Below, piece by piece: positions 60,431 to 64,000 of a DNA stretch of 64,000 bases. The DNA is from Sciurus carolinensis (Eukaryota > Chordata > Mammalia > Rodentia > Sciuridae): assembly GCF_902686445.1 (NCBI RefSeq), contig NC_062213.1, positions 142,250,491-142,314,490 on the forward strand, written 5' to 3'. Under the pieces are notes generated by a model that ran no database searches, was not told the DNA's origin, and saw nothing but the letters and a program-made list of their open reading frames with translations. The position numbers were made by a program, and so were the translations under genes. The stretch's first letter is position 1. Every line of letters starts with the position of its first letter.

Positions 60431-61777
60431 TATGATTGAGATGATGGAGATGATGACATCTGTCAGTAAGATGCTCTGAGATCCACAGGAAATAGAATGC
60501 ATGTAAGTGCCCATGCATATTGCAAATCTTGGTAATAATAAACATTATTGTGCACATGTTTCTACAATGTAGTTAACAGAAGTTCCATTATGCAATAATT
60601 TCTAAAATGTAAAATGTAAAATTTCTAAAATAATTTCTATAAAATGTATACTTCTCAGTACTAAGCAAACTTTCATAAATCATTAAAAATTCTCATCCCT
60701 ACTGAGTATCTCTGTGACACCTCCAGCAGCTCAGCAGTCATTCACAGGCCCAGCAGCTTGAGGGTCAGAGAAGCAGTGTCTCCAGGTGCCAGGGTCACTT
60801 CAGCATTTAACCCCTAGTCCAGTCGATTTAAGACTACGCAGATTTGTTCTTTCCTTTGAGACAGGGCCCAGCAGGGTCTTATCAGGTGGTTATCCCCAGG
60901 GAAGAGAAACTTATTCTAGGACAAGCTAACCAACCACATCAAATAAGGGCAGACGAGGGACAGTCCCCTCTGTCCCATGTGTGCACACTCAGGGAGATAT
61001 GAAAAGGCCTTCAGAGTGTCAGGATAAATAAGGGGAAAATAACGCAAAGGAGGGTACTGGGGATGATTTTGCAGACAGATGGGCCACTGTGGTTGGTCGT
61101 CAGAATCTTGAGTGGTTTCTTAAACCTTATGGCCACAGTAGCAAAGAGTTTCAGGAAAATGAAAATGGCTTGGGAAGGTCATCTTCTCAGACAGATATAT
61201 TTGTGATTTTAAGGATTACATACAGAGAACTTTTGTTACCCATTTATACATAATGAAGAGGTAAAGCCCAAAGCCTAGACTTCATTCCCTCATATGAACA
61301 GCTCAGTCATTAAAGAAAAATGGAACCAGATGAAGACTTTAGATCTGCCACACTCCTTTCTATATGCATTTTTTCAATCTTTATTAAAATTCGAATGACT
61401 TTTATAAAGAACTACTTTTATTTGCATATATGTAGAGTTTAGAGAAATTTGGACAATTAAAACAATTTTGGTTTTTGTCTTAATTTCAATATACACAATA
61501 GTTTAAAGAAAACCTGCAAATATGCAATATAACAAGATCTATAACATGTCTTTATTTACATCTAAAAATATCTCTTTAAGTTTTCAGGAGAAATGTTTGG
61601 AAGCACTTAGATATATCAATATTTTTCTTTTCTTCAGATATGTATGTATACATATTTTTTCTCTAGAACTTGCATAAAGGGGGACTGTTCAAAATATCCT
61701 AGATACTATATATTCTTATAAACTCAAAAGTTAAATGATTGCTAATATTATCGGGTGGAGATAAATCTTTTTCAAAG
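60431..61777. other. Unassigned DNA with a GC-raised block
   Basis: 60700-61160 is distinctly richer in G and C than its neighbours and has few T runs. No splice-bounded open frame, LTR terminus or known repeat is recognised. Confidence 0.45.
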
Positions 61778-62220
61778 TGTTACGGTTTGGGTGTGAGGTG
61801 TCCCCCAAAAGCTCACATGTGAAACAATGTAGGAAGGTTCAGAGGAGAAATGATTGGTTGTAAGAGTCTTAACCCAGTGATTTAATCCCTGATGGGATTA
61901 ATTGAAAAAGTAGGGTGTGGCTGGAGGAGATTGGAATTGGGGCATGGCTTTGGGATATAGATTTTATATCTGGAGAGTGGATACTCTCTCTCTCTCTCTG
62001 TTTCCTAATGATGCACACTGCTTCCCTCGGCCACGCTACTCTGCCATGATGTTCAGCCTCACCTCGAGTCCTGAGGAATGGAGCCGGCCTTCTATGGACT
62101 AAGAATACTCCAATAGAGGTTTCATCCCTGAAACTATGAGCCCTCAAGTAAACCTTTCCTCCTCTATAATTGTGCTGGTCAGATCATTTAGTCATAGCAG
62201 CAAAAAAGCTGACTAAAACA
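61778..62220 (+). repeat. Solo MaLR LTR with perfect 5-bp target duplication
   Basis: It starts TGTTACGGTTTGGGTGTGAG and ends GCTGACTAAAACA. The flanks are CAAAG at 61773-61777 and CAAAG at 62221-62225, an exact 5-bp duplication that fixes both ends. The LTR is 443 bp and contains a short TC run near 61985. No internal region remains, as after LTR-LTR recombination. Confidence 0.95.
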
Positions 62221-62825
62221 CAAAGATTAAAATATCCAGAAAACATCACGTCTAAGAGAAGAGTTTGTAAAATGGAAAGCTAGAGAATAGAGTTTAACTC
62301 TTCTGGGCTGCAGTGGGATTTAACTCCTTAAAAAAAAAAAAAAAGGATCTTGGATCTTTGGAAACTTCAAAGCATTATAAAATGAAAGGTGTAACTTCAA
62401 GTTCTATATATTCAATATTGCTCTGATGTACGAAGTAATAGCACATTTTTCAACTGGTTATCATTTATGTGAGTATTGATAAAATATAAATGCTAGTCAG
62501 TAGCTTGTTTGATTCTAGTAATGTGTTGATAATTGCAGGAAACATGGAGAAATGTACTTCTATCGCCAGAATAAGATAGTACTCGAATGCCCTGTTTTCA
62601 TTTGCATAAATATTTGCTGTTCTCCCAGCTCTTGTGTGCTGGTTCCTTTGCTGTCTACTGTGAGACAACTGAAGTATTCCTTGCTTTCTAGGATGGAGCT
62701 TATGTTCTATGAGCAGGATTTGACAGGTGTACAAATAACTACTCCCAAGGTGGAATCAAGTAGATACCAAAGAAAAGTACAACTGTGAGAGAGCAAATGA
62801 GCCTGCAGAATCAGCCAGTTTTACC
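62221..62825. other. Unassigned DNA
   Basis: It contains an A16-17 run near 62329-62344. The overlapping frames at 62465-62788 have no motif. Confidence 0.5.
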
Positions 62826-62935
62826 TACCTTGTTTAGTAGACAAGGAAATGAGGTCAAGAATAAGTGTCTAGTTTAAGGTCACACTGTGTATTAGGACAC
62901 ACCAGGACTGAAAGTCAGGTCTTTTTATATCCAGT
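62826..62935 (-). mobile_element. MIR SINE, antisense
   Basis: GTAGACAAGGAAATGAGGTC, GTTTAAGGTCACACTGTG and CAGGACTGAAAGTCAGGTCT follow the reversed MIR core. Confidence 0.55.
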
Positions 62936-63550
62936 CAAGAGCTCTTTTCAATTTAAATTGCACTACCACTTTTGGGAAACTAAATAATTTTAACTGTTCT
63001 TGGACATTGGCATGTTTAACTTTAATTCAAGAGTATAAAAATATCCTGAAACTCTTCGTGGACAATGTAAAATACATGGAATGAATTAAAATTTGGCTTA
63101 GTAAAGTAAATATCATTTTACAACTTTCGAACCCCATTATTCTTGTATTTGATACCTTTTAGAACAGGTTGTAAAGTAAAATTTGTCAGTGGAGCAAAGA
63201 AACGAACCCCTATGAATAAGTCCTGCAAGAGAACTATTTTTGTTGTCCATGCATATCTAAGTTTTATCTTAGATCATAGGAGTAGTGGTTTCCAATCTCT
63301 TTAAAACTTTGTGGTCCTCAAAATGAATCCAAATATTACATACAATTATAATGCACTAAAAAGAATAAAAACAAAATAAAATATCTTTGTGGTCCTCCAT
63401 GTGACTGTAGTTTTACTCTCAGTGAATGTTTATTAGGAGAAATACAATAGCAATGTGCTACTATGAACTTTGTAGCACCTTTATATTAGGAAGCACAGAA
63501 ACATCTATGAGTATTGGAATAAAATAATGGTAGTATATTACATGTTTGAG
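62936..63550. other. Unassigned AT-rich DNA
   Basis: 63285-63420, with two GTGGTCCTC words, faintly resembles a hAT-type remnant but cannot be placed. Confidence 0.4.
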
Positions 63551-63568
63551 ATATATATATATATATAT

Positions 63569-63599
<31 letters not shown>

Positions 63600-63606
63600 T
63601 AGATAT
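63551..63606 (+). repeat. Compound (AT)n-(AGAT)n microsatellite
   Basis: Ten AT units (63551-63570) run directly into about eight AGAT units (63571-63606). Confidence 0.97.
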
Positions 63607-64000
63607 TCCTTTGAAATGCAATTTTTAGATGAAGGTAATATTAACCTCATTTATTTCTCATTCATTCTTTCCCGAAAGGAAAACTGGTCTCAGTGTAGAC
63701 ATAAGACAGTATTAGTAAGGCATGCATTTGGAGTTACTTTGTGCTATATGAACAGTAACATCTAATGCAAAGAGTGAGAAAATATCTTCTTTTATAGAAT
63801 ATTCTCATAAACTACAATATTTTCCTTCACAAAAGCTTGTATAGATCTCCTACAATAGGACTACAGCATCTGCTAATTACTGCCCTCTACTGGGGCCATT
63901 AAGTCCCGCAAATAATCTTTAATTAAGTAGGTGGGTGATTTCCAAGGGAAAGGACAGAAGCTGAAATGCCTGCATAATCTTCAATTTATATTGGCTGGGC
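63607..64000. other. Unassigned DNA at window end
   Basis: No repeat or exon is recognised. Confidence 0.5.

Noticed and set aside
1..64000. CRISPR array, tRNA or rRNA genes, bacterial operon or phage
   Set aside because: No spaced direct repeats, no structural RNA, no ribosome-binding sites or gene-dense strand; the repeat content is mammalian. ID elements are tRNA-derived SINEs, not tRNA genes.

Overview
The window looks like ordinary repeat-dense mammalian chromosomal DNA from a squirrel-family rodent (ground squirrel, marmot or relative). The clearest clue is the SINE content. There are dimeric elements with a 7SL/B1-like left half joined to an ID-type (tRNA-derived) right half, and monomeric ID elements with AT-rich tails, a combination I associate with Sciuridae. 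The long interspersed elements are rodent-type L1 copies plus ancient mammalian-wide L2, MIR, CR1-clade, Charlie-type and Tigger-type repeats. The assignment rests on recognising these families by eye; no database search was possible.

I find no intact protein-coding gene, no recognisable exon, no tRNA or rRNA gene and no CRISPR array. Nearly all open frames of 60-140 codons fall inside repeats or AT-rich DNA and look like chance. The only sequence with clear coding ancestry is degraded L1 ORF2 (1-2985) and a small CR1-clade reverse transcriptase scrap (about 56990-57200). The window is best read as intergenic DNA or a large intron.

Layout: 1-4475 is a plus-strand L1 whose 3' tail is split by a 1.35 kb retrocopy of an unidentified polyadenylated RNA. 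5338-8052 holds a Charlie-type fragment and then a nearly complete MaLR element (partial 5' LTR, internal region, 3' LTR) with a nested L1 3' end. 10-23 kb carries MaLR and MLT1 LTRs, an antisense solo LTR of another ERV type (15551-16082), L2 fragments and a long GGA-rich tract. 23.9-25.7 kb is a Tigger-like DNA transposon interrupted by an L1. 25.7-30.5 kb is stacked minus-strand L1 debris with nested SINEs. 32-45 kb mixes microsatellites, LTRs, L2 and L1M fragments. 45.3-49 kb has four minus-strand LTRs. 49-57 kb is mostly unassigned AT-rich DNA. 57-64 kb has L2, a well-preserved ID SINE with target-site duplications, a MIR, a solo MaLR LTR with a perfect 5-bp duplication, and an (AT)n/(GATA)n microsatellite.

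Nothing here functions together as a gene system. The structure is a record of successive insertions, and the most informative parts are the nested insertions, the target-site duplications and a few unexplained inverted repeats.
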